NCBI RefSeq assembly: GCF_907164915.1
Contig: NC_061864.1
Span: forward strand, 18,760,484 to 18,824,483
Direction: 5' to 3'
DNA: 64,000 nt
DNA from: Impatiens glandulifera
Taxonomy: Eukaryota > Streptophyta > Magnoliopsida > Ericales > Balsaminaceae
Under the pieces are notes generated by a model that saw nothing but the letters and a program-made list of their open reading frames with translations, made no database searches and had not been told where the DNA came from. Made by a program: the position numbers and the translations under genes. This document shows, one piece after another, positions 47,794 to 59,841 of the stretch. The stretch's first letter is position 1; the number at the start of each line of letters is the position of its first letter.

Positions 47794-48519
47794 GATCATC
47801 TCCAACCCACCTGCAAACTCATCTCTATAATAAGTTTTAACTCTCCAATCCACCTGCAAACTCAACTGCATTTTGAGTTTTCCTGCAAATTCTCTCTCCT
47901 CCATACTCAAATTTGCAGGGACACTATTCACATACTCAAAAGTTTTCAAAACTTTCATTTTAGTCCTTTTAGTTTGTTTTTAATTAATTTACATAACTTA
48001 TTTATATTTTAATTTGTTTATCTATTTTATTTATTTATATTTTAATTTATTTATATAATTTATTTATATTTTAACTTATTTATATTTTATAATAATAAAC
48101 AATATTTATAAAAAAAATAATAAATAATAAAAACAATTTTAATAAAATAAAACACATAGAAAAACCGAAAAAGTACAATAATCTAAAAGGTTTGTTTTGT
48201 TGTATTTTTTTGTTTGTGAAATATAATTTGTGTTTATTTAATAATGTTTAATTTGTTTTATACGGTTGTATAAATAATTGATTTATAATTATAATTTAAA
48301 AGTAATTAATAAGTTGTTGTAAAGTTATGGGTTCAATTTATAATTTTAGATAAATATATAGATAATATTGAAAAAATTAAAAATTATTATAAAAAGGAAT
48401 ATTCTAAGAATATTCTTTTGAGTTTGAGTTTGAGTTTTTCGGTTGGAGATGAATTACTGTTTGATGGGATGTTTACTGCATTTTGGGTTTGAGAATAGGT
48501 ATTTGGGTTGGAGATGGCC
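47794..48519. mobile_element. PIF/Harbinger-like non-autonomous element
   Basis: 726 bp. The left end is GATCATCTCCAACCCA. The right end, read inward, is GGCCATCTCCAACCCA. It is flanked by the 3-bp duplication TAA (47791-47793 and 48520-48522). A three-base TNA target and GGNCATCTCCAACC ends are typical of PIF/Harbinger (Tourist-like) elements. The interior is AT-rich with no transposase. Confidence 0.78.
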
Positions 48520-48522
48520 TAA

Positions 48523-49443
48523 GTAAGTACCCATCTTGGAACCAATTTTTATTTTACTGTCAGATTTCGAATCTAACGGGTATCTCTATTTTATCTCAAT
48601 TCTGTTTTTTTTAAAGTCTATAATAAATACAAAATGTGATTCGTTTAAGCACAACGAAACAAAACATGACATTAAAAAAATAAAAAAAATAAAATGGGAG
48701 GAAAAAAACAAAAAAAATAGGCAAAGTAAAAACAAAATAATTAAGGTGCACAAAGGTCTTCAAGATGATTTGTATCCCTATCTTTGATTCGTCGGGTACC
48801 TCATTGCCCGATTAAATATCTATAAAATTATAGACATTGAAAAAAAAGAAATATAACTTTATTAAATCATAAATAAATTTAAAACTTATAATATCAAAAT
48901 AAAAAACAGAAACATTAAAGAGAATAAGTTTTAAAGTAACAAGTTAAAAGTAACGTTGAATATGAAATGTGAGAAGATAAATAAAATTTTGTTATTACAT
49001 CTTTAAGAGTAATGAAAGAGATATTAAAACAGTGATGTTAACATAAAGTTTGGGTAAAAATAATAAATGATATATATTTATGGTTATGTGAAATATGAAA
49101 AATCACTGTAAACTTTAAAATATATATATACATATATATATTTATATTTATATTTATATTAATATAGTTCAGTATCGGGTTTTAGGTTGAGTTTCGTGCA
49201 CTCCCCATCCATTTCGAACCCGATCGAGAACATTCACTTATTCATATTCCTGATCTCGACCATCGGGACGCATGTGTGTCGGGTATACGGGCACATTGTC
49301 ATTTATAAATAAACATGTTGAAAAATTTATTTACAAAATATATATAAATACACAAATAAAAAATAAAATTATAACTAGTCTCAGTATCAACATTTCACTC
49401 TCAACACTAAACTTTGACTTTAAGTGCAAATTGGAGTGTTTTT

Positions 49444-49521
<78 letters not shown>

Positions 49522-50890
49522 GTGAATTTAAGAGCAATAGTATAAATAATATTTTCTTTATACTTAAAACGTATATAATAATAATAATAAAAAAAAAAAA
49601 GAGTGAGATGATATTTGTGAATTTTATCATATTTTTCTTCAAAATTTTGATATTTCATTAAAATAAATATGCTACTCTAAATTGAAAAGTCAAAAAAATG
49701 TATTTGTTTATGCAATCATATAAGTCATGATATTTAATTAAATATCAAATTTTCCATTTTGTATATAAAAAATTAAGTATTTTTATATATTTTGTGACTA
49801 TAACATATAAGTCAACTGTCAAATTAAGACTCTTTATTAGACATCAATTGAGTTTTTAGACCATTCTCTCAAACCTTACAATTTGGGGTTTATTATTATT
49901 AAAATTATATAAAACGAGGTTTTAATTTAACGGACAAACGCCGTTAACTTATTATTTACATGACATTTATAAATAAATAAAAGATCAATGTTACAAATTT
50001 AATTACCAATTAATGAACTTAGGATTTTGACGATCGTTTCTCTAAAATTCGATAACAAAACTCTTAATTCACTGAATTTTGGTAGTTCAATTAGTGACAT
50101 AATTTTTTATTTATTTATTTATAAATTACACGTAGATAATAAGTTAACGATTTTTAAAACCGTTAAAACAAAATCTCATGTTGTATAAAAAATGGGTGTT
50201 TCAAATGCATAATTTAAAAATGACATAAGAGCTGACTGACTTTTTTTTTATCTTTTATATATTTTTAAATATTTTAAATGATTTTTAGTAATTATTTATG
50301 TTGGATCGCGTTATTTTTTGTGATGTTAATTTTTTATCGTAATATTAATGATGTAATTTAACATTTTTTAACGATAAATATCATTAAATAATTTATAATA
50401 TTAATTTTGTAATTTGAGATTTTACACAAATACATTCAAATTTGTCGAGCTTCTATACTTTTATTTTAAATTATTTAATCGGTTCTCGACAACCTATTTA
50501 ATATTTAATTGTGACAATTTTTCTTCGTTAATTATGTATCATTATATTATTTAAAATAAATATAATTGTAATCACTAAAATTTTACCTACCAAAATTATA
50601 ATTTTAAAATAATTATTTTAAATAAGTAAAATTAAAATAATTAAAATTAAGGCCAAAACGAAAAATAAATAAAATGATTTGAGATAAATGTTGTATTCAT
50701 TATATCTCAAATTAATTTTATGGGTAAAAAAATTAAAATAAATAATTTATAATAAATTTATATTCATTTTATCCCAAGTAAATTATTTATAAAACCCCCA
50801 AAAATATATAAAATAAATAGGAAAAATAAATATTATGTCTATTTGAAATATTTTGTAGATTGAAAATAAAGACAAAGAGATAAAATAAAA
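48523..50890. other. AT-rich intergenic stretch
   Basis: No credible gene. It contains a long perfect TA microsatellite (about 49449-49515) and shorter TA runs near 49120. Predicted short frames are low-complexity Ile-Tyr runs from the microsatellite. Confidence 0.55.
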
Positions 50891-52340
50891 ATCAATTTCA
50901 AATAAGCTATAAGGCTGAAAATGGAGCGTAATCTGTTGTAGCCGAAATAAGGAGAATTCAGTGCAGCAGACCTCACAGTCATCGGATGAGCTCTGAAATC
51001 TCATCAAATGTAGAACAGCTAGTTGCGTCGCCCCTACAACGAAAGAGACTAGTGTTCGCCAAGCAACGAAACAACTAACATGTGCCTTAGCGTCGTTAGC
51101 CCAAACACAACGGAACGCCCAAATGCAATGGAACACGGACGAAACGCCCATGCATTCACATTTCAGCCCAAAACAACGTCGTTTCACCTCTAGTTTGTCT
51201 TCTTCCTCGAAACGAACAACCATCATCATCGGCCAAAACTTTTGATTTTTCAAAAGTGGAACTCGGACGATACTCAACCAAAATGGCTGATTCAAAAAAT
51301 TAAATGATCACCCTAACATGGTGATCATTTCACGTACGATCATAAGCTTCATCATCGCCTATATCAATTAATTGGATGAAGAAAAACAAAAGTCATTAAT
51401 GACGTTTTGTCTGAAAGTCGATCCACTTGGTCGATCAGGCGACCTTATGAGGCTATAAATAGCTTCCTCCAGGCAAACCGAAGGCAATGATCACAATCTC
51501 AATCCCTCAATCAATCCTATACCAAATCCTCCATTAAATTTTTTAACATTTTCTTGAAAATTTTGAAATTTTGTTTAAGACTATAAAGCTCGGATCTAGG
51601 CATTCACAAAGCTTCTAAAAGAGTTCGGGATTGTTCTCCAACTCACATTAAACTTCTAATCATGTTGTAATTCAATTTATTAAGTAAAATTGAGATTTCT
51701 ACATTTAAGTATGACCAGTTTTATATACTGCTTGATTGTTATATTTATTGATTGGAAAACGATCTTGAGATCATTTACAAGTTTTCTGTCGAAACTAAAC
51801 TGAATCAATCAATCTAAATCAAAAGTACCCAAATTTGATTTTAAAATTTTTTAAAATCGAGTTTCTGTTTACTCAAGTACATCAACCCATAAACCTTTCC
51901 AATACGTTTCTAAGGATGTTAAGAATATATCTAGACAAATTTCACACAAACCCAATCATTTTGATCAAAACAATTTTTTTTATAAAAAATGAAAATTTTA
52001 GTTCTTGAATTGGTTAAAATGAAAGGTCGGTATTCATGTTGTGGTTTCATTCTATCCTATGAGGTATAAAGAAACTACTGACAAGTTCATTACACTCATT
52101 AAACCTTAAAAAAAATAAAATCAAAGACACGTTTTTTGCCTTAAAACTATTTGACTTTAATGGAACATCATCCAGATCGAATGATACATCGGGATAATGT
52201 TATAAATGATCATTGGGACTAGACGAAGCTCCCCATACCTTTGGATCGAAGGATTAGGGCCCCAGTCAAAATCATCAAACTTGTAGTTTGATGTTCTTGA
52301 CGTTCGACTAAGGGCTCGACATGGGTTTGATTTATGACCG
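50890..52340. other. Possible LTR-retroelement remnant, GC-richer
   Basis: A block much less AT-rich than its surroundings (about 50920-51660). It contains a TATA-like GCTATAAATAG (51453-51463), followed by a leader-like CAATCTCAATCCCTCAATC run, which resembles the promoter part of a gypsy-type LTR. A perfect hairpin AAATGATCACC/GGTGATCATTT lies at 51302-51330. No protein domain, second LTR or target duplication could be identified, so the class is only a suggestion. Confidence 0.35.
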
Positions 52341-52373
52341 AGAAAATCGAATCCTCCCCTGCACGCGACCGAG

Positions 52374-52720
52374 GATTCCTAGCCAAGGACCGAGAGCTCC
52401 CCGCACCCGACCAAGGATTCCTAGCCCAGGACCGAGAGTTCCCCACACCCGACCGATGATTCCTAACCTAGGACCGAGAGCTTCTTGCACCTCGACCGAG
52501 AGCTCCCCGCACCCGACCAAGGATTCCTAGCCTAGGACTGAGAGTTCCCCACACCCGACCGATGATTCCTAACCTAGGACTGAGAGCTTCCTACACCTCG
52601 ACCGAGAGTTCCCCGCACCCGATTAAGGATTCCTAGCCCATGACCGAGAGCTCTCCGCACCCAACCAATGATTCCTAGCCCAAGACCGAGAGCATCCCGC
52701 ACCAAACCGAGATGTCTTGA
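52374..52720. repeat. Minisatellite with 42/64-bp higher-order units
   Basis: Units start at GATTCCTA (52374, 52416, 52458, 52522, 52564, 52628, 52670), so spacings are 42, 42, 64, 42, 64, 42. The 64-bp unit contains an extra CTTGCACCTCGACCGAGAG-like segment. The sequence is GC-rich (ACCGAGAGYTCCCCRCACCC core). The core word ACCGAGA continues more loosely to about 52780. Open frames here are repeat artefacts. Confidence 0.85.
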
Positions 52721-52789
52721 CCCAAGACCGAAGGTTTTTAGACCGAGACCGAGGGATCGACACCCTCGACCGAGACGACCAGTCCTAAG

Positions 52790-55510
52790 GTCCGTTTGTT
52801 TGAGATTTTTAATTTCAAATTTTATTTTTAAATTGGAAGCCCCTCACCATTTTCTAAAATTCTAAAAAACTTAATAAACACCTTCAAAATATTTTAAAAA
52901 AAGTATTTTGATAAGAGTATGTTTGAGATTTATTTTTAAATTCTAAATGCCTTAAACTGATATATTTCAAATACTTCTCTCAAATAATCGTCGACATCAA
53001 TAATAAGTACCAACATTTAATATTATTTTACGATTTTAAATGCAAGAAAACTTGTGCATGACTAGGACTTCAAAAATAATTGGTTAAATAAAAAGTTATA
53101 ACCCATTTTTGGAATACAAGATTTTATAAAGTAGAGACCGTACTTTAACGAATTCGGAAGATGTAGTGCGAAAGCCTTTTCCCGAGTATCACCAAACACT
53201 GAACATAAAAGAATCTCTGGTCAAATATACGTTTATATAAATATACAAAACATTTCAATAATCTGAATTAAAAATCAATTGACGACTCATTCCTTAAACA
53301 AATAATATTTTTAATTAATAATCTTTTTAATTAATTTAAAATACAAACTTCTTTTAATTTGAATATGCATACTATTTTGATCCCAAAAAATAATTATTTT
53401 TATAATTAATTTAAAATGTCAAGAGTTATTTTTATAAATTATTTAATAATATATTATTATAAAAGATTTTTCACATTCAAACCGAAGTTGAAAATTCAAA
53501 CTTCGAACTTTGAACTTTCTCGGTTCGGAACAAACGTTTCGGGTAACCCAATAATCTTCATGTTTTTAACTTGCAATTTAAAAGCATCCTACTAGTTATT
53601 TAAACGATTTAGTTGATTAGTATTCATTAATATATCATATACTCAAACATGTTTAATTTCTAGTCCCATTTACATGGGAATTTCATAAATAGAGGAGGAA
53701 CATTCCTCACCCAAATATCAATATATCTTTCTAAGAACACTATTAGAATTGGTAACTAATGTTATTAATGTAGGTTGAGTTAGGAAAACATATTTTTGAT
53801 AAAGTTATACAATTCACCCAACTAATTAAATTTTCATGTGAATTATTAAAATCTTAGGATTTTATAAAAAAAGAACTACTTAGTTTGTAAAATTTTAAAC
53901 TAATTTCACTTTTATAATTTTAAAATTTCACTAGTTTAAAATTGTTTGAATTTTACTATTTTACATAAATAGATTAAATTTATATATATACACACACACA
54001 CACGATGTATTCCAAACTTTTGATCTATTTGTAATAATTGTATTCATCTTTGTTCTGGAAATATTTTACCTTTTGAATTGACTCATTTAATTATACATTT
54101 TTAATAACAATAATAATATATAACTAATAATTTTTGTAAAGTAAAACATTATGATCAAGAGTAAAATATCGATTTTACGAGTTTTCATATGACCAATTAT
54201 TTGTATACTCTCGTTTTTAATTGAATCTAAGAATTTTGATTTATTAGACACAATTTTAAATTCTCCATCTTTGTTTGTGAAATAAAATAATTTTATCCAC
54301 TAAATTATTTTGTATAGGCATAGTTTTTTTTTTCTAGTAAATAGATTAATGAAATGACTTTGTAAAGAAAAGAAGAAGAAGAAAGTGATTTTTCAACAAC
54401 AACAACCATCATAAGAATTTTCAAATAAATAACTATTGAGAAACTTCCAAGACAGTAGATATTTTAATTAAATAAAAACTATATAGCTGATATTGACATC
54501 CATTATAGGTCGACACTGACCAACGTTTGTTTAATAATGACCAACGTTTGTTTAATACAAATTGGATTAGGTTTGCTAAGCTTTTATATTATTTTCTTAA
54601 TTATTATGTAGTTTATTTTAAGCTGATATTTATTATTTCTATTAAAAAATAATGTCTATTATGCAACGTGAGTTTTGAAATTGGTCAAGTTATTTTTATT
54701 TAGCTGAAAAGTCACCTTGATTAATTTGTTACAGTATTATGTTGTTTTCTTTAGTGTTTCTATTTACCCAAATGGTAATTAATATTTGAATTTTACATAA
54801 ATTTGAAAATAATAATATAATAATTCTAATATACCTAGTTTTCTTTAACAAATGTTCAATTTATTTTCATTAAAAAAATGAAAAATTAATATACTAGTTC
54901 AAGTAAAAATAAATTATACATAAGAGAAGGTTGGGAATCATTTTAACAATTTTCAAAAAAAAAACCATAATTGCAAAAAACAAACAAATTAAGTATATAT
55001 TCATCGATTAGCAGAAAAAAGAAAATAAAAAATTAACATCACACAAACGCAATAAAACAAAGGAGGACATATATCAAAATCTAGCGCGCTACATATTTAT
55101 TAAATTAATCAAATTAAAAAAAAATCAAATATTCATAACAAAATTTTCGTTAGAACCAATAAAAATAAATTAAAATGTGATTAGAATTGCTCTCATAAAT
55201 TTTAGAGAATTAGTATTTTTCTCATTTTTATTGGTACCCATTTTGTGTAACTTTAATATAAAGATATTTAAATTAAAAGAATTAACATATTAATGTGTCA
55301 AAATCATAAATAAATAAAATCACAAAACTTAGTGAATACAATGTATTACTCATTAAACACATGTTTTTAGGCCCTAGTCTATCAATAATGGATGTCAAAG
55401 GAATCATCATTCATTTGGATAATACTTTTGACTGCTGAAGAATCAAAAGGCTAAATTTCTTGTTATCGAAGCACAATTTTATTTATTTATTTTATGATGG
55501 CCATGTCCTC
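52790..55510. other. AT-rich intergenic stretch upstream of the ABCB gene
   Basis: No gene is supported. The start (GGTCCGTTTGTTTGAG, 52790 onward) looks like the end of a MITE, but I could not find a matching far end. A short CA repeat lies at 53992-54002 after TA repeats. Confidence 0.45.
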
Positions 55511-55513
55511 CAC

Positions 55514-55528
55514 TCTATATATATAAAT
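55514..55528 (+). promoter_or_regulatory. TATA box of the ABCB gene
   Basis: CTATATATATAAAT about 65-75 bases before the ATG at 55589, in otherwise AT-rich sequence. Confidence 0.5.
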
Positions 55529-55588
55529 CTTGTCACCCAAATATATTCATATGCAAAATAGCTCTTGAGGGAAAAAAAAGGACAAGAA

Positions 55589-58500
55589 ATGAAAATCGAA
55601 GAAGCTACTTCTTCTAGAGGAGGTGAAGTTAGTTTGGAAACGAAAGCAGACGAGAATGGCAAAACTGTCCCATTCTTTAAGCTTTTTGCGTTCGCAGATA
55701 GAGTGGATATGTGGTTGATGATTATCGGAACAATTGGGGCTATCGGGAATGGTATTTCTTTGCCTCTAATGACTATATTGTTCGGAGAGATGATCGATTC
55801 CTTTGGACAAACTCAAAACGCTCCTGTTGATGTAGTTCGCGTCGTCTCCAAGGTTAGTAGTAACAACATTTCATTCCAAACACGCCTTTAACTCATGATC
55901 AACCATATTATAGGTAGTTTTGTTTATCAACAAGTAGACAAAAAAACATCAATATATTAAATGATAAATAGTATTGATAAATGCCCTTAACCACTCCATG
56001 ATTATGGTGATTGATTTGCCAAGAGTGGAACAAAAATATTGATAAAGTTGTGTTCATTTGATAATTAGTTAAATAATTATATTGACATAATTAACTAATC
56101 TTCACTTGAATGAATAATCTGCACATTTGTAAAAAATATTAATTATTTTTTTATGCAATTTGGTGTTGTTGTTGAATTGAAAATATTATTGTTTTGACTT
56201 ACACTTACTCTGCATTACTTATTTAACTAAGTATAACCAGGGCCGGCCCGGCAAGCCCCCGGGTTAGGGCAGCACACTTTCCAGGACAGCCCATTTGTAT
56301 AAAATATCAAAATATTTAGTTATATTTATTGTAATTTTAAATATAAATTGTTGTAGTTTGGTGGTTCAAGATATATATTTAAAATTTTAATGTGGTTATG
56401 GGTTCAAATTTCATCAAAAATGAATTTTTTTATCAATTTTTAAAACTAGACTTAGGCAACACCGAGGATAGGGCAGCCCAAACCTCGGGCCGGCTCTGAG
56501 TATAACTATAATGAATTAAATAAATTTTAGTTACATTATCTAATAATTGAAGTGGGCAGGTCTTGATGTTGACATATTTAATATATTTTACAAGAAAAAA
56601 TAATTTGAGAATAGAAACTCTGGTCTAACTAATTAATAAAGGAAAATGTTCTCCAAAAATATGTTTTATACCAATTATTTCCACGTTATTATGTTTATTA
56701 GGATATGTTTTATACAACTAGTTCAATGTTATTATGTCCCTTAAAATTATATGTTTTATACCAACTAGCTCAATGTTATTATGTCCCATTATGAAGTGTT
56801 AAGATATCACTTATTTTGTTTATAAGATAGCTTCAATTTATATAGGCCATTTTTTTCCATTAGAGAAAAGGAAAACTCAATATTTTATTAAATATTAAGA
56901 ATAAAGTTTTGTAACACATCAAAATTAATACTATTTCTATTAGTTGTGTTTCGCCTCAATTTATTGTTATTTTTAAGGTATCTTTGAAGCTCGTCTACTT
57001 AGCAATTGGAGCCGGAGCGGCCGCTTTTCTTCGTGAGACAATTTCTCATATTTCCCATCTTCTTTTGAATATAAACATGGAAAACAATTCATTAAAGAAA
57101 CTTGAGAAATAACATAAGCAATATTTAGCATGAGATAACCAGCACATTATTATTTATTATGTTTTTTTTCAAAAAAATCTTGGCAGAGGTGGCTTGTTGG
57201 ATGGTGGCTGGAGAGCGTCAAGCCGCGAGGATAAGAAAGTTGTATTTGAAAGCCATAATGAGACAAGATATCGCCTTCTTCGATACAGAAACAAATACGG
57301 GCGAAGTTGTGGGTAGAATGTCGGGTGATACTGTTCTAATTCAAGATGCCATGGGAGAAAAGGTATACAAAAATAAAACAACAATTGATTATAATTAATT
57401 TAAGATTAATCCAATTATGTTGTAAATACTTTGTAGGTTGGGAAATTCATAAAACTAGTTTCCACATTTTTGGGAGCTTGTGTGATTGCCTTCATCAAGG
57501 GATGGCTTTTAACACTTGTAATGTTAACATGCATTCCTTTGCTTGTATTAACCGGAGGAATAATGGCTTTCGTCATGGCTAAGATGGCTTCTAGAGGTCA
57601 AACCGCGTATGGAAAAGCTGCGACTATAGTTGAACAAACAATCGGCTCCATTAGAACCGTAAGTAAAATTCTATTACATTTTCATGTTTTTATTCGTTGT
57701 TGTTTTAATGGTTCCATTTTATGATATTAGGTTGTATCATTCACGGGAGAAAAGCAAGCGATAGCTACTTACAACAAATCGCTTCGAAAAGCTTACAAAT
57801 CAGGTGTTCAAGAAGGATTAGCTTCCGGTTTTGGCTTAGGTTCGGCTATGGGTATCGTATTCGGAAGCTATTCTTTGGGAGTTTGGTATGGGGCAAAGTT
57901 GATAATTGAAAGAGGGTACTCGGGAGGTGAAGTTATGAATGTAATCGTCGCTATCCTTACCGGTTCAATGTAAGAACTTTTCTATTATGTTAGATTTATA
58001 ATTTTAAAGGTGGAAACTTTCTAGGACACATAATTCATGTTACACCATCTAAATAATAATGAATTTAAGAAACTAGGTTTAATAATTTAATTCATAACAT
58101 ATGACATATTCTAAGCCTAATATAAGCTAAGATTGACCTCTCAACTACTTTTGTACCTTATGAATTTTACAATATAGAAAACATTATTTATATGGATTTG
58201 AGACATATGGCCAATTGAAAAGACTTTACTTCATTTTTAAAATTTTTAAAAATGCCAATATACCTTTTTTTTAAATACACAACTTTGCTTTTCTTTAACA
58301 ATTAATGAGTTTTTTTTGTGTTGGTGCATTGTTGTTCATTTAGGTCACTTGGGCAGGCATCTCCATGCATTAGTGCATTTGCTGCAGGTAAAGCAGCAGC
58401 ATACAAGTTATTTGAGACCATTAATCGAAAACCCGAGATTGATCCATATGATCAAAAAGGGAAGAAACCCGACGATATTCGTGGCGATATTGAGTTTAAA

Positions 58501-59809
58501 GATGTTCACTTCAATTACCCGGCAAGGCCAAACGAGCCAATTTTTAGCGGATTCTCACTTGAAATCCCTAATAGTACAACTGCAGCTTTGGTCGGACAAA
58601 GTGGAAGCGGTAAATCAACGGTGATTAGCCTACTAGAGAGATTTTACGATCCGACGGCTGGCGAGGTTCTTATTGACGGGATAAATCTTAAAGAATTTCA
58701 ACTTAAATGGATTAGGCAAAGGATTGGTCTTGTTAGCCAAGAACCAATTCTCTTCACATCTAGTATCAAAGATAATATTGCATATGGCAAGGAAAACGCG
58801 ACCATAGAAGAGATAAGAGCAGCCGCGGAATTGGCCAACGCCGCCAAGTTTATCGACAAATTACCAAAGGTAACCAATTGATGTTGTTTTATTTGAAAAT
58901 AATTTGGATTATTTAAAAATGTTTGATGTAGGGTTATTTATTTAAATTTTAGTTACTAAAATGTTTGGGAATTAAAACAGGGCATTGACACTATGGTTGG
59001 TGAGCATGGAACTGCCTTGTCTGGTGGGCAAAAACAGAGAATTGCGATAGCAAGAGCGATATTAAAAAACCCTAGAATATTACTTCTCGACGAAGCAACA
59101 AGTGCACTTGATGCGGAATCAGAAAGAGTCGTTCAAGAGGCTCTAGATAGAATAATGACTGACAGAACAACAATCATCGTTGCTCATCGTTTGACAACAG
59201 TGAGAAACGCTAACATGATTGCTGTCATTCATCGAGGAAAGATCGTCGAAAAAGGTAAAAATAAAATCTGAAAAATATACCATTTCTTAGTAGTAAATTT
59301 GATCAACCTTATATGAATGACATTTAGGATTAATTGGACCACGATAAACAAATTAAAAAGAAATCCAATGATTTTTCTATTTGATTGCATAACTTCATGC
59401 AATTTATTATTTTAGCTGATTATATATTGGTTCTATTATATATAAATACCCTTAACCGGGCTACTTATAATACTATAGCTTACTAATATTTTAACAAATA
59501 AATGTTGTGAACATAATGAATATAGATTATTATTAGTTTTTTTACCATATTTTAATTAATAATATATTGTTTGGTGTTATTTATTTATATCAGGGTCACA
59601 TTCTGAACTGCTAATAGATCCTGAAGGAGCTTATTCCCAATTAATAAAACTTCAAGAAGTAAACAAAGAATCTATTTACGACGGACAAATCTCAAGCCGA
59701 AAAACGTCGCTAATAAGAAGAAGTAACAGCAACAATATCAGCAGCCGACACTTGTCTTTGTCGCACTCATTCGGTCTTCCCGTCGGATTTAACGTTCCCG
59801 AATCAACCC

Positions 59810-59841
<32 letters not shown>

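Noticed and set aside
49407..49658. Ile-Tyr repeat frame
   Set aside because: Caused by the TA microsatellite at 49449-49515.
50783..51295. 170-residue minus-strand frame in the GC-richer block
   Set aside because: No recognisable domain, hydrophobic low-complexity C-terminus and no splice or promoter support. The block looks like repeat sequence.
52219..52865. Frames rich in Arg-Pro on one strand and Gly-Leu on the other
   Set aside because: Translation of the 42/64-bp minisatellite. No start context, domain or splice structure.
55565..55588. Upstream extension of the ABCB protein by eight codons
   Set aside because: That extension begins with TTG. The first ATG in frame is 55589 and gives a normal N-terminus.
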